Source: JAPWJZ01 sp035626855 (GTDB lineage: Bacteria; Pseudomonadota; Alphaproteobacteria; Micavibrionales; UBA2020). Taken from it: 17,374 nt of DNA. Numbering within the stretch: position 1 is the first letter of the stretch; each line of letters begins with the position of its first letter. A program made the translations under genes and the position numbers. Where the stretch lies: assembly GCA_035626855.1 (NCBI GenBank), contig DASPMW010000154.1, forward strand, positions 1-17,374. Direction: 5' to 3'. Shown piece by piece: positions 1 to 6,562 of the stretch. Under the pieces are notes generated by a model that did no database searches, was not told where the DNA came from, and saw nothing but the letters and a program-made list of their open reading frames with translations.

Positions 1-420
1 GGCATCAATGTGAGTGGTCCTACAATCATGACCACCAACGACATGCCGATCGTCCAGCCGCGCGACATGAACGCCATGGGCCTCGTGCCCTTCCAGATCA
101 ATCCGCATTACGTCGATGGAAAATTCTACTACGAGGAAGACGGCAAGGTGATCCCCTATGCCGGTGAAAGCCGCGCCGACCGCCTGAACCAGTATCACGA
201 GGAAAACGCCACCCCGATCATCGGCGTGCGCGAAGGCTCCGCCTTGCGCGTGCGCGGCGACACGATCGAATTGCTGGGCGGCAAGCCTGCGCATGTCTTT
301 GAAAAGGGCAAGCCGAATGCCACAACGCTGGACGACAAGGTGCTGACGGCGTTCATGGCGCCTGCTGCAAAAAATTCCCCCGCCAACGGCAACGCGCCGA
401 AGCCGCCGAAGGTGGCGTGA
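1..420 (+). CDS. pepE: Dipeptidase E (alpha-aspartyl dipeptidase, peptidase S51), C-terminal part
   Basis: The reading frame is open from base 1, so the gene begins left of the window; 139 residues and the stop are present. The fragment aligns by eye with E. coli/Salmonella PepE: the stretch PTIMTTNDMPIV matches the family's PTIRTTNDMPIV, followed by QINPH. PepE is a cytoplasmic serine peptidase that cleaves dipeptides with N-terminal aspartate. Two triad residues are visible, Asp at 40-42 (NDMP) and His at 106-108 (INPH); the catalytic serine (GWSAG) must lie upstream. The insert around YYEEDGKV fits the longer PepE type. The last roughly 20 residues are an Ala/Pro/Lys-rich tail not found in E. 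coli PepE. The family call is firm; the N-terminal half cannot be judged. Confidence 0.9.
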   Translation, partial: GINVSGPTIMTTNDMPIVQPRDMNAMGLVPFQINPHYVDGKFYYEEDGKVIPYAGESRADRLNQYHEENATPIIGVREGSALRVRGDTIELLGGKPAHVFEKGKPNATTLDDKVLTAFMAPAAKNSPANGNAPKPPKVA

Positions 421-454
421 TTTCGTGCTGAATAAACCGATGACTGGCGGGAAA

Positions 455-529
455 TGGTGCTGTTGAGTGGGATTGAACCGCCGACCTCCCCCTTACCAAG
501 GGGGTGCTCTACCACTGAGCTACAACAGC
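455..529 (-). tRNA. tRNA-Thr (anticodon GGT)
   Basis: The minus strand folds into a full cloverleaf of 75 bases with the 3' CCA encoded. The acceptor stem GCTGTTG/CAACAGC is perfect, the D stem is GCTC/GAGC, and the anticodon stem is CCCCC/GGGGG around loop TTGGTAA, which gives anticodon GGT for Thr codons ACC and ACU. The discriminator is A. The T arm is GGCGG-TTCAATC-CCACT, with one C-A mismatch and one G-U pair, weaker than usual. There are 34 bases between the pepE stop and the tRNA 3' end. Confidence 0.96.
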
Positions 530-628
530 TTACCAAGTAAAATCAAATGGTTATAGGCCGGGGTGGTAAGCCCCTCCATTTGCGCCCTTATGAATAAGGG
601 ATTCCGGGGGGCTTTGTCAACACTTGCC
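530..628. other. Intergenic region upstream of tRNA-Thr and downstream of the propeller gene
   Basis: This 99-base gap must hold the tRNA promoter (minus strand). On the minus strand there is a perfect TTGACA at 615-620, but the matching -10 is poor (TATTCA at 591-596, spacing 18). A closer TATAAC at 550-555 is a good -10 without a recognisable -35. Either or both could drive the tRNA. A 16-base inverted repeat lies at 585-600. No coding frame here looks real. Confidence 0.35.
585..600. repeat. Inverted repeat CCCTTAT-GA-ATAAGGG
   Basis: Seven-base arms are separated by two bases. The repeat lies between the propeller gene's 3' end and tRNA-Thr, overlapping the possible -10 that goes with the TTGACA at 615-620. 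No T-run follows on either strand, so it is a poor intrinsic terminator; a protein-binding operator or a processing hairpin is as likely. Confidence 0.5.
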
Positions 629-1729
629 TTATTGTTTCCGCAGCGCCCGAAACAGGCGGAATTTTCCGTCCACACGGCGGTGGAAGAACATCTCCTGGCC
701 GTCCCGGGGGATCGACGGCGCCTCGACAAAGCCGGGGATGGTTGAAATCGTTTTCGGCGCGCCAAACGGTCGGACAGCACTTTCGCGCATCGCGACCATC
801 AGCCGCGGCTCCCCGCCCGGGATGGCGCGGGTGAAATACAGCTCCCGCCCGTCGGCGGAAATCGCCGGGGCATATTCGAGCGCATCGGAATTCACGTTGA
901 TGAAGGTGGAAAAACTGCCGGGGTCGATGCGGAAACCTTTCCCTTCGAGCACTGCCGCCATAAGGTCCGATTCCTTCGGCACCGGCACGCCGTTCTCAAA
1001 ACGCGCGCGGGAGATGTAGAGCGTGCGGCCATCGAAGCTGATGCAGGCGTCCATGTTGATCTCACCGGGCGTCTTCGGCGAAATCTCGCCCTGTACCGCG
1101 CGCAGGTCGAGGACTTCGCTGCCCTTGAAGACTCCCGTGTAAAGCGAGTGCAGGTTTTCCGCATAGCTGCGCAGGCTGGTGAAATAAAAGCGGTTGTTGT
1201 CGTCGATGCTGGGGACCGCATCAAGTTTCGCCACATTCACGCCGGAAAGCCTGCCGTTGTAATCAAAGGTCAGGTCGCCCGTGCGCGTCGCAAAGTGGAT
1301 GTCCGTTGCATCGCCTGCCGCATTCTCGTTATTGAAGAACAGAGTTTGGCCGTCGGGCGAGATGGCCGCCTCCATCGCCTCGCCTTCATATCCGTTCAGG
1401 GTGATTTCCTGATCCGCGCCGTAAAGGTCGGTCGCGGCTGCTTCCGGCAGTTCGGGTTTTGCGGGGGCAGGTTCATCGAGCATTGCGAGCGCGTTATCCA
1501 GCAGCGTTTCGGCCTGCTTGTATTCCCCGGCCTCGAGTGCGGGTTTCACCTGCTGCGCCAGCGCCAGCGGTTCGGCCACGGCGCGGCCCTGCCTCTCCCA
1601 GGCCTGCAGCCCGGCTTCGACGCGCGCACCTTTTTCCTGCAGGCGCTTGACCGTCAGGCCGACATAGCCGGCCAGCCCCGCGGCGGGCAGCAGCACGAGG
1701 ATCGCAACAACCAGAAGAAAGCGTTTCAT
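629..1729 (-). CDS. Membrane-anchored PD40 (WD40-like) beta-propeller protein
   Basis: 366 residues. Residues 4-24 form an uncleaved-looking hydrophobic segment after MKRF, giving an inner-membrane anchor or signal with the rest in the periplasm. Residues 25-90 are charged and helical, with one TPR-like stretch (about 66-86). From about 120 on there are five PD40-type strands with the S-x-D-G-x-x-L-[FY]-[FI] pattern, near 123, 174, 230, 290 and 339, as in TolB-like propellers. There is no TolB N-terminal domain and no catalytic motif, so the function is unknown; binding of a protein or cell-wall ligand is the usual role of such propellers. The start has only a weak GGA at about ten bases upstream. 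It stands alone, divergent from the flavoprotein gene. Confidence 0.75.
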   Translation of the reverse strand: MKRFLLVVAILVLLPAAGLAGYVGLTVKRLQEKGARVEAGLQAWERQGRAVAEPLALAQQVKPALEAGEYKQAETLLDNALAMLDEPAPAKPELPEAAATDLYGADQEITLNGYEGEAMEAAISPDGQTLFFNNENAAGDATDIHFATRTGDLTFDYNGRLSGVNVAKLDAVPSIDDNNRFYFTSLRSYAENLHSLYTGVFKGSEVLDLRAVQGEISPKTPGEINMDACISFDGRTLYISRARFENGVPVPKESDLMAAVLEGKGFRIDPGSFSTFINVNSDALEYAPAISADGRELYFTRAIPGGEPRLMVAMRESAVRPFGAPKTISTIPGFVEAPSIPRDGQEMFFHRRVDGKFRLFRALRKQ

Positions 1730-1770
1730 AAGGGTTTTTTTCCATGTTCAGCGGTCCAAGGATAATGATA

Positions 1771-1800
1771 TTGACCCTGCCCGCGCAACCCCGTTAATTT
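1771..1800 (+). promoter_or_regulatory. Putative sigma-70 promoter of the flavoprotein gene
   Basis: TTGACC at 1771-1776 is followed after 18 bases by TAATTT at 1795-1800, six bases before the ATG at 1807. There is no Shine-Dalgarno. If this is the -10, transcription would begin at or within a base or two of the start codon, that is, a leaderless mRNA. The -10 is a weak match. Confidence 0.35.
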
Positions 1801-1806
1801 ATACGC

Positions 1807-2829
1807 ATGACCGAAATCACGCCCACAGCTGCCGACGCCCTGCGCGCGGCGACCGCCCTGCCCCTGATCGTCGGGCCCATGTTCCTTGTATCCAATGCCG
1901 CGCTGGTAACCGCGGCTTGCCAGGAAGGCGTCATCGGCAGCTTTCCCGCCCGCAGCAAATGGACAGCCGCGGAATTCGAGACGTTCCTGAAGGAAGTCAC
2001 CACGACGCTGGACGCCTATAAAACCGCAAACCCGGGCAAGACGGTTGCGCCCTATTCCATCAACCTTTCGGTGCGCAAAAACTCTGCGCGGCTGCAGGCG
2101 GATCTCGACCTGTGCGAAAAATACAAAGTGCCGATCGTCCACGCCTCCGGCCCTGTTTCGGCGGAGATCGTGAACCGGATCAAATCCTATGGCGGCATCC
2201 TGCTACAAGATGCGCTGACCGTGGAGGAAGCGCGGCACGCGGTTGCGGCGGGCGTCGACGGCATTATTGCGGTTGCCGCAGGGGCTGGCGGACAGGCCGG
2301 GATGATCAATCCGATTGTGCTGGTCAATGAAATCCGGCAGTTCCATGGCGGGCTGCTGATCCTGGCGGGCAGCCTTTCGACCGGGCGCGACATTGCGGCG
2401 GCGCAGGCGCTCGGCGCCGACATGGTTCTCATGGGTACGCGCTTCCTTGCGACGCAGGAGTCGGCGGCGGAGCCGGACTACAAGAAAATGGTCGTCGATT
2501 CAGGATCGGCCGATATCATCTACACTTCCGCGATCAGCGGCATTGCCGGAAGCTTCCTGAAGGCGAGCATCGTTGCGAACGGGTATGACCCGGAAGACCT
2601 TAAGAAACGCGGACCCGGCGCCGACAAAATTCCCACCCCGCCGGGGCAGGAAGGCCGCGCCTGGAAATATGTCTGGTCGGCCGGGCAGGCAGCCGGCAAC
2701 ATCGCGGACCTGCCGACTGTCGCCGAACTGACCGACCGGCTGAAGGCCGAATACCTGGCTGCGAAGGTCGATCTGGCCAGGAAATTCGGCACCGCGCCCC
2801 CGGCCGCCCCAAAGCCGCCGCAGCCATAA
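1807..2829 (+). CDS. Nitronate monooxygenase-like FMN TIM-barrel protein
   Basis: 340 residues, the normal size for the nitronate monooxygenase (2-nitropropane dioxygenase) family. These are FMN-dependent TIM-barrel oxidoreductases that oxidise alkyl nitronates. The glycine-rich motif GAGGQAG is at 159-165 and the FMN-phosphate-region motif MGTRF at 209-213; the N-terminal PLIVGPMFLVSN strand also fits. The position that in classical members holds the catalytic base, His of AGGH, is Gln163 here (codon CAG, 2293-2295). Activity on nitronates is therefore doubtful, and it may be a related flavin oxidoreductase. The tail (about 328-340) is Pro/Ala/Lys rich. No Shine-Dalgarno precedes the ATG. 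It leads the plus-strand run that continues with MAPEG, 66 bases downstream. Confidence 0.85.
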   Translation: MTEITPTAADALRAATALPLIVGPMFLVSNAALVTAACQEGVIGSFPARSKWTAAEFETFLKEVTTTLDAYKTANPGKTVAPYSINLSVRKNSARLQADLDLCEKYKVPIVHASGPVSAEIVNRIKSYGGILLQDALTVEEARHAVAAGVDGIIAVAAGAGGQAGMINPIVLVNEIRQFHGGLLILAGSLSTGRDIAAAQALGADMVLMGTRFLATQESAAEPDYKKMVVDSGSADIIYTSAISGIAGSFLKASIVANGYDPEDLKKRGPGADKIPTPPGQEGRAWKYVWSAGQAAGNIADLPTVAELTDRLKAEYLAAKVDLARKFGTAPPAAPKPPQP

Positions 2830-2842
2830 CGCCTGGTTGGAA

Positions 2843-2889
2843 GCCCCCTCGCCTTTCCTTTCCGGGTGCGGTAAAAATAGGCAAGGGGC
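2843..2889 (+). promoter_or_regulatory. Imperfect inverted repeat covering the MAPEG ribosome-binding site
   Basis: GCCCCCTCGCCT (2843-2854) can pair with AGGCAAGGGGC (2879-2889), with one mismatch, one bulge and a 24-base loop. The 3' arm holds AGGGG at 2884-2888, the Shine-Dalgarno of the MAPEG gene, seven bases before its ATG. Folding would hide the site. It could act as translational control or as a weak attenuator between the first and second genes of the run. Confidence 0.4.
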
Positions 2890-2895
2890 GTAATC

Positions 2896-3291
2896 ATGAT
2901 CCTTCCGCAAATCACCGCTTTTTATGCCGGCCTTCTCGGGCTGATGCTGGTTGCGTTGTCCTCGCGCGTCATGCGCATGCGCGCCGAGCTCGATGTCATG
3001 GTCGGCGACGGCGGCGAGCGCAAGCTGAATGTCGCAATGCGCACGCAGGCGAATTTCGTCGAATATGTACCGATGGCCCTGCTGCTGATCGGCTATAACG
3101 AAGTCCTGCAACGCCCCTACTTCATTATTCATTTCCTCTGTGCCATGCTCGTCATCGCACGCCTGGCGCATGCGCATGGCATGGCCCAGCCCAATGCGGC
3201 CGGGCGCGGCCGGCGCGCCGGCGCGCTGCTGACCTTTGCCGTGCTCGTCGCAGCCTCCCTGCTCTGTATCCTGCGCATGGTGCTGCCGTGA
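2896..3291 (+). CDS. MAPEG family membrane protein
   Basis: 131 residues, the family's usual length, with about four hydrophobic helices (roughly 4-23, 57-72, 74-91, 109-127). The MAPEG signature R-x-x-x-N-x-x-E-x-x-P is present at R49, N53, E56, P59. MAPEG proteins are trimeric integral membrane proteins that include microsomal glutathione transferases; bacterial members of this short, YecN-like type are mostly uncharacterised. AGGGG seven bases upstream supports the start. The gene overlaps the following ankyrin gene by four bases (GTGA), so the two are probably translationally coupled. Confidence 0.88.
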   Translation: MILPQITAFYAGLLGLMLVALSSRVMRMRAELDVMVGDGGERKLNVAMRTQANFVEYVPMALLLIGYNEVLQRPYFIIHFLCAMLVIARLAHAHGMAQPNAAGRGRRAGALLTFAVLVAASLLCILRMVLP

Positions 3292-4136
3292 CCTCGAAAT
3301 TCGCGCGACCCGCGCCCGACGCAACCCCTGAAGAAATCGCGGATAAAATGGTTGCGGCGATTCTCAAGAACGATGCGGCCGCCATCAATGCGCTTGTCGC
3401 GCGCGGCGCCGATATAAACGGCAGCGACAAGAAGGGCAACAGCTTCCTGTTGATCGCCGCGACGGACCCGCGCGAACACCGCGCCCTTGAGACGCTGCTC
3501 GCCGCAGGGGCGGACGCAAACCGCCCGAGCGTAAATGGCCGCCTGCCCTTGCACGCTGTGCTGCGCATGAAAGATGACAGGCTGATGCCTGTCGCGCTGG
3601 AGGCTTTGCTGCGGGCGAAGGCAGACCCGAACCGCGTCGAGCGGCGCGACGGGCTGCCGGCGCTTACGCCCTTCCAGGTCGCTCTGGAACAGAACCGCCA
3701 TGACCGCGTCCTCGACCTGCTGCTGAAAAACGGCGCTGATCCCACGCTGGGCGAAGACGCCGCGGCAAAAATCGTCGCGCCGCTGCATGCCCTTGCGCAT
3801 ACAGGGCGCTACGCCGTGCTGGAGGCTGCCTATCGCGCCGGAGCGGATCTGAACCATCCGGCGGCGGACGGCACCACCTGCCTGATGCTCGCGGCCCGCG
3901 AAGGCGCGATGAAAACGGTCGAGGTGCTGATCGACTGCAACGCGGATCCGACGCTGACCGACCGGCGCGGGCAGGATGCCATCGCCTATGCGCATAAGGC
4001 GCCGCCGGAGACGGACCAGCGCGCGCTGTTGAAACTGCTGGTGCGCTCCGCGCGCGAGCATGCGGTGCGCAAGGAGGTCGAGAAACTGCGCGCAGAGGTC
4101 GAGCGGCTGCGTCGGCTGGTTGAAAAACCCGCATGA
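3288..4136 (+). CDS. Ankyrin-repeat protein with C-terminal coiled coil
   Basis: 282 residues starting at GTG in the GTGA overlap with the MAPEG stop. About six ankyrin repeats run from about residue 20 to 250, recognisable by repeated A-L-[LV]-x-x-[GA]-A-D-x-N turns (40-43, 74-77, 110-114, 149-152, 185-188, 218-221). Residues 255-280 form a heptad-like coiled coil (EVEKLRAEVERLRRLV), which suggests oligomerisation. There is no signal peptide, so it is cytoplasmic, probably a protein-binding scaffold. Its stop overlaps the start of the next gene (ATGA). Being locked between two membrane-protein genes suggests that it works with them, though this is inference. It is not closely similar to the larger ankyrin gene further right. 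Confidence 0.85.
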   Translation: MTSKFARPAPDATPEEIADKMVAAILKNDAAAINALVARGADINGSDKKGNSFLLIAATDPREHRALETLLAAGADANRPSVNGRLPLHAVLRMKDDRLMPVALEALLRAKADPNRVERRDGLPALTPFQVALEQNRHDRVLDLLLKNGADPTLGEDAAAKIVAPLHALAHTGRYAVLEAAYRAGADLNHPAADGTTCLMLAAREGAMKTVEVLIDCNADPTLTDRRGQDAIAYAHKAPPETDQRALLKLLVRSAREHAVRKEVEKLRAEVERLRRLVEKPA

Positions 4137-5791
4137 GCCGCGCGCTGCCGGCTGCGGGAATCCCGCGGAAACTATCGATCGCTTTCCTGCTGCTCTCTCC
4201 CTTTCTGTTCGGCCTGGCTACGCTCGCCCTCGGGCAGGATGCGAGCTGGGATACGCGCAACTACCACATCTATAACGCCTGGGCCTTCCTGAGTGGACGT
4301 TATGCGGCCGGGCTGGATATCATGCCGTCACAGGGGCAGTTCTTCTTCAATCCCCTGCTCGATGTGCCGTTCTACCTTCTTGCAACGCTCCTGCCGGTGA
4401 AGTGGGCGTACTTTATCCTTGGCTGCTTGCAGGGCTTGAATATTCCTCTTGTGTTCATGATCGCGCATGCAACGCTCGCCGGCGGCAACGGGCCACGCAA
4501 GTCATTCATTTGCGCGGGACTCGCCCTGCTCGGCGCATGCAGCGGCATGGGCATTGCGCTTATCGGCGCGAACTTCAACGATAACCTGACCAGTCTGGGC
4601 ATCCTCCTGACCGCACTTCTTGTCGTCCGTAACATAGACGAAGTGTTTGAGTTGCAGCCGCGGGAATCCGCAACGCGGGCAGCGCTTTACGGGCTGCCGG
4701 CGGGACTGGCGCTGGGACTGAAGTTAACCTGCCTGCCCTTCTGCCTTGGTATTTGCGTGGCCGCATTGGTGCTGACGCCTGACTGGCGGAAATGCCTGCC
4801 TATTGCCATCTCCCTTGGCCTCGGCATCACGGCAGGTTTTGTTATCACCTACGGTCATTGGGGATATTTCCTCTGGCGGGAATATGGCAGTCCTATGTTC
4901 CCGTTCTTCAATGCCGTTTTCCGCTCCCCGCTGTTGCCGCCGGGCTTCTTCCTCGACTATGCGACGCCGCGTGATATCAGCCTGTTCTTCTTCCCGTTCC
5001 ACTTCGCCCTGGACCCGTTGCTGGTAAATGAGATCCTGTGGAGCGACCTGCGCGTTCCCATCCTCTACGCGCTGCTGATCTTGCTGCCGATCTGGTATTT
5101 CGTTTCCGGGCGAAAAACGGCGCCAGATCCTCTCGTGGACCGGCTGCCCGCGCGTTTCCTGCTGCTCACGGCGGGCGTTGCCTATTACGGATGGCTATTT
5201 ACACAGACGATCTATCGCTACCTGCAGCCCCTTGACCTGCTGGCGCCTCTCATGATCGTGGCGGCGATCGGAATGATGCCCGCGCGGCACAGCCTGCGCC
5301 TAGGGCTTACAAGCGCGACACTGCTCATTATTCTGTGCAGCATCCGTCCGGGAGACTGGGGACGACACAAGGGGTTTCACGACAGCTTCGCGCAGCTGGA
5401 GAGCCCTGCTCTGCCTTCACATGCGACCGTGATCCTCGCCGGGCAGACGCCATACGCCTATCTGCTGCCGGGCCGGTTCCCCGCAGACACGCGCTTCATT
5501 CGCATCGAAAGCCGGGGCTTTCCCGCGTCGGAGCGCACCGGCCTTCGGGAGCGGATTGGCCAGGCGCTTCGGGCCCGCGGTCCCAGATACCTGTTCGCGG
5601 CCACTCAGGAGTTGGACTTGGCGAAGGCGGCACTCGGCAGTCACGGCTTGCGGCTGGTACCAACAGGCTGTCAAACGCTCCGCGAAGGCTTTGCCACGCG
5701 GGAGCTCGAGGTTGCCGGACATGGCTACCCGGCCGACTATACGCTATGCCCGGTGGAGGATGATTATGTGAAAAAGGACACGAATCCTTGA
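4133..5791 (+). CDS. Polytopic membrane protein, GT-C glycosyltransferase-like
   Basis: 552 residues with roughly ten or more hydrophobic segments up to about residue 415, then a soluble C-terminal domain of about 140 residues. After the first helix (about 14-33) comes a loop with D36 and D40 in the context DASWDTRNYHIYN. An acidic motif in the first extracytoplasmic loop is typical of GT-C fold enzymes, which transfer sugars from polyprenyl-phosphate donors. That is the basis for the call; no specific substrate can be read. The C-terminal domain ends in a Cys-containing stretch (TLCPVEDDY). The start at ATG overlaps the ankyrin stop by four bases. It could also be an uncharacterised family sharing only this topology. 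Confidence 0.7.
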   Translation: MSRALPAAGIPRKLSIAFLLLSPFLFGLATLALGQDASWDTRNYHIYNAWAFLSGRYAAGLDIMPSQGQFFFNPLLDVPFYLLATLLPVKWAYFILGCLQGLNIPLVFMIAHATLAGGNGPRKSFICAGLALLGACSGMGIALIGANFNDNLTSLGILLTALLVVRNIDEVFELQPRESATRAALYGLPAGLALGLKLTCLPFCLGICVAALVLTPDWRKCLPIAISLGLGITAGFVITYGHWGYFLWREYGSPMFPFFNAVFRSPLLPPGFFLDYATPRDISLFFFPFHFALDPLLVNEILWSDLRVPILYALLILLPIWYFVSGRKTAPDPLVDRLPARFLLLTAGVAYYGWLFTQTIYRYLQPLDLLAPLMIVAAIGMMPARHSLRLGLTSATLLIILCSIRPGDWGRHKGFHDSFAQLESPALPSHATVILAGQTPYAYLLPGRFPADTRFIRIESRGFPASERTGLRERIGQALRARGPRYLFAATQELDLAKAALGSHGLRLVPTGCQTLREGFATRELEVAGHGYPADYTLCPVEDDYVKKDTNP

Positions 5792-5824
5792 CCCGCCCGC
5801 GCCCGCTTCGCTACCTTGCCGGTT

Positions 5825-5959
5825 ATGTCCAAGGATAAACCCACATCAGCGCCGCTGCCGCCGAAGCATCTCGACAAAAAGCGCGGCGATGCGCTGCGCG
5901 ATAACCTTTTGAAGCGCAAACAGCAAAGCCGCGCGCGAAACGACCAGGAGAAGAAATAA
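5825..5959 (+). CDS. Small conserved-looking basic protein, 44 residues
   Basis: A short open frame starts at ATG 5825 and stops at TAA 5957-5959, where the last A is also the first base of the dcd ATG (TAATG). It is very hydrophilic and rich in Lys and Arg, with a Pro-rich start (APLPPKHL) and a helical second half (DALRDNLLKRKQQSRARN). Small basic proteins of this look, with a Leu-x-x-Asn-Leu-x-x-Arg-Lys helix, occur in Alphaproteobacteria near housekeeping genes, from memory. The one-base overlap argues for real, coupled translation. No Shine-Dalgarno is obvious. Function unknown; RNA or nucleic-acid contact would suit the charge. Confidence 0.7.
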   Translation: MSKDKPTSAPLPPKHLDKKRGDALRDNLLKRKQQSRARNDQEKK

Positions 5960-6513
5960 TGCCCATCATGCCCGACAGCTGGATCCGCGAGCAGTCGCTG
6001 AAAAACGGCATGATCACGCCCTTCGAGGAGCGGCTGAAGCGCGAGGGCGTCATATCCTACGGCCTTTCCTCCTACGGCTATGACTGCCGCCTGTCGGACG
6101 AATTCATGATTTTTACCAATGTCGATAATGCGATTGTCGATCCGAAGGCGTTTAACCCGCAAAGCTTCGTCACGCGCAAAACCGATGTCTGCATCATCCC
6201 GCCCAATTCATTTGTTCTGTGCCGCACCGTCGAGACGTTCAAGGTGCCGCGCGACGTGCTGGTCATTTGCCTCGGCAAGAGCACCTATGCCCGCTGCGGC
6301 CTTATCGTCAACGTCACCCCGCTGGAGCCCGAGTGGGAGGGACAGGTGACGCTCGAGATTTCCAACACCACGCCCCTGCCCGCGAAAGTCTACGCGAATG
6401 AAGGCATTGCCCAGTTCCTGTTCCTGAAAGGCGACAGCCCCTGCGAAGTCTCCTATGCCGACCGCGCCGGCAAGTATATGGGACAGCAGGGCGTGACGCT
6501 GCCAAAGATGTAA
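5959..6513 (+). CDS. dcd: dCTP deaminase
   Basis: 184 residues, close to the usual length. The enzyme deaminates dCTP to dUTP, feeding dTMP synthesis, in the cytoplasm as a homotrimer. The active-site block is clear: GKSTYARCGLIVNVTPLEPE followed by EGQVTLEISNTT, with the catalytic Glu at residue 133. The stretches GLSSYGYDCRL and YADRAGKYMGQ are typical of the alphaproteobacterial form. The start at MPIMPDSWIRE agrees with homologues and overlaps the preceding small gene by one base; GGAG lies about nine bases upstream of the ATG. It closes the run that began at 1807; 49 AT-rich bases separate it from the next gene. Confidence 0.97.
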   Translation: MPIMPDSWIREQSLKNGMITPFEERLKREGVISYGLSSYGYDCRLSDEFMIFTNVDNAIVDPKAFNPQSFVTRKTDVCIIPPNSFVLCRTVETFKVPRDVLVICLGKSTYARCGLIVNVTPLEPEWEGQVTLEISNTTPLPAKVYANEGIAQFLFLKGDSPCEVSYADRAGKYMGQQGVTLPKM

Positions 6514-6517
6514 GTCG

Positions 6518-6546
6518 CTGAAAAGCAAGAAGAATAATTTTAATAT
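6518..6546 (+). promoter_or_regulatory. Putative sigma-70 promoter of the first DHH gene
   Basis: CTGAAA (6518-6523), 17 bases, TAATAT (6541-6546): four of six matches in each element, in an AT-rich patch unlike its surroundings. Transcription would start near 6553, ten bases before the ATG at 6563, leaving no room for a Shine-Dalgarno. Confidence 0.4.
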
Positions 6547-6562
6547 ATCCATAACTAGCCCC

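Noticed and set aside
195..536. A 113-residue frame on the minus strand beginning near the tRNA
   Set aside because: Its first part is the tRNA-Thr gene translated, and the rest is antisense to pepE.
2500..3324. A 274-residue open frame on the minus strand
   Set aside because: It lies opposite the flavoprotein and MAPEG genes, has the Arg/His/Gln-rich composition of GC-rich antisense frames, and shows no motif.
3129..4061. A 310-residue open frame on the minus strand
   Set aside because: It is antisense to the ankyrin and MAPEG genes, which have clear family motifs; its sequence is low-complexity Arg/Gln/Ala.
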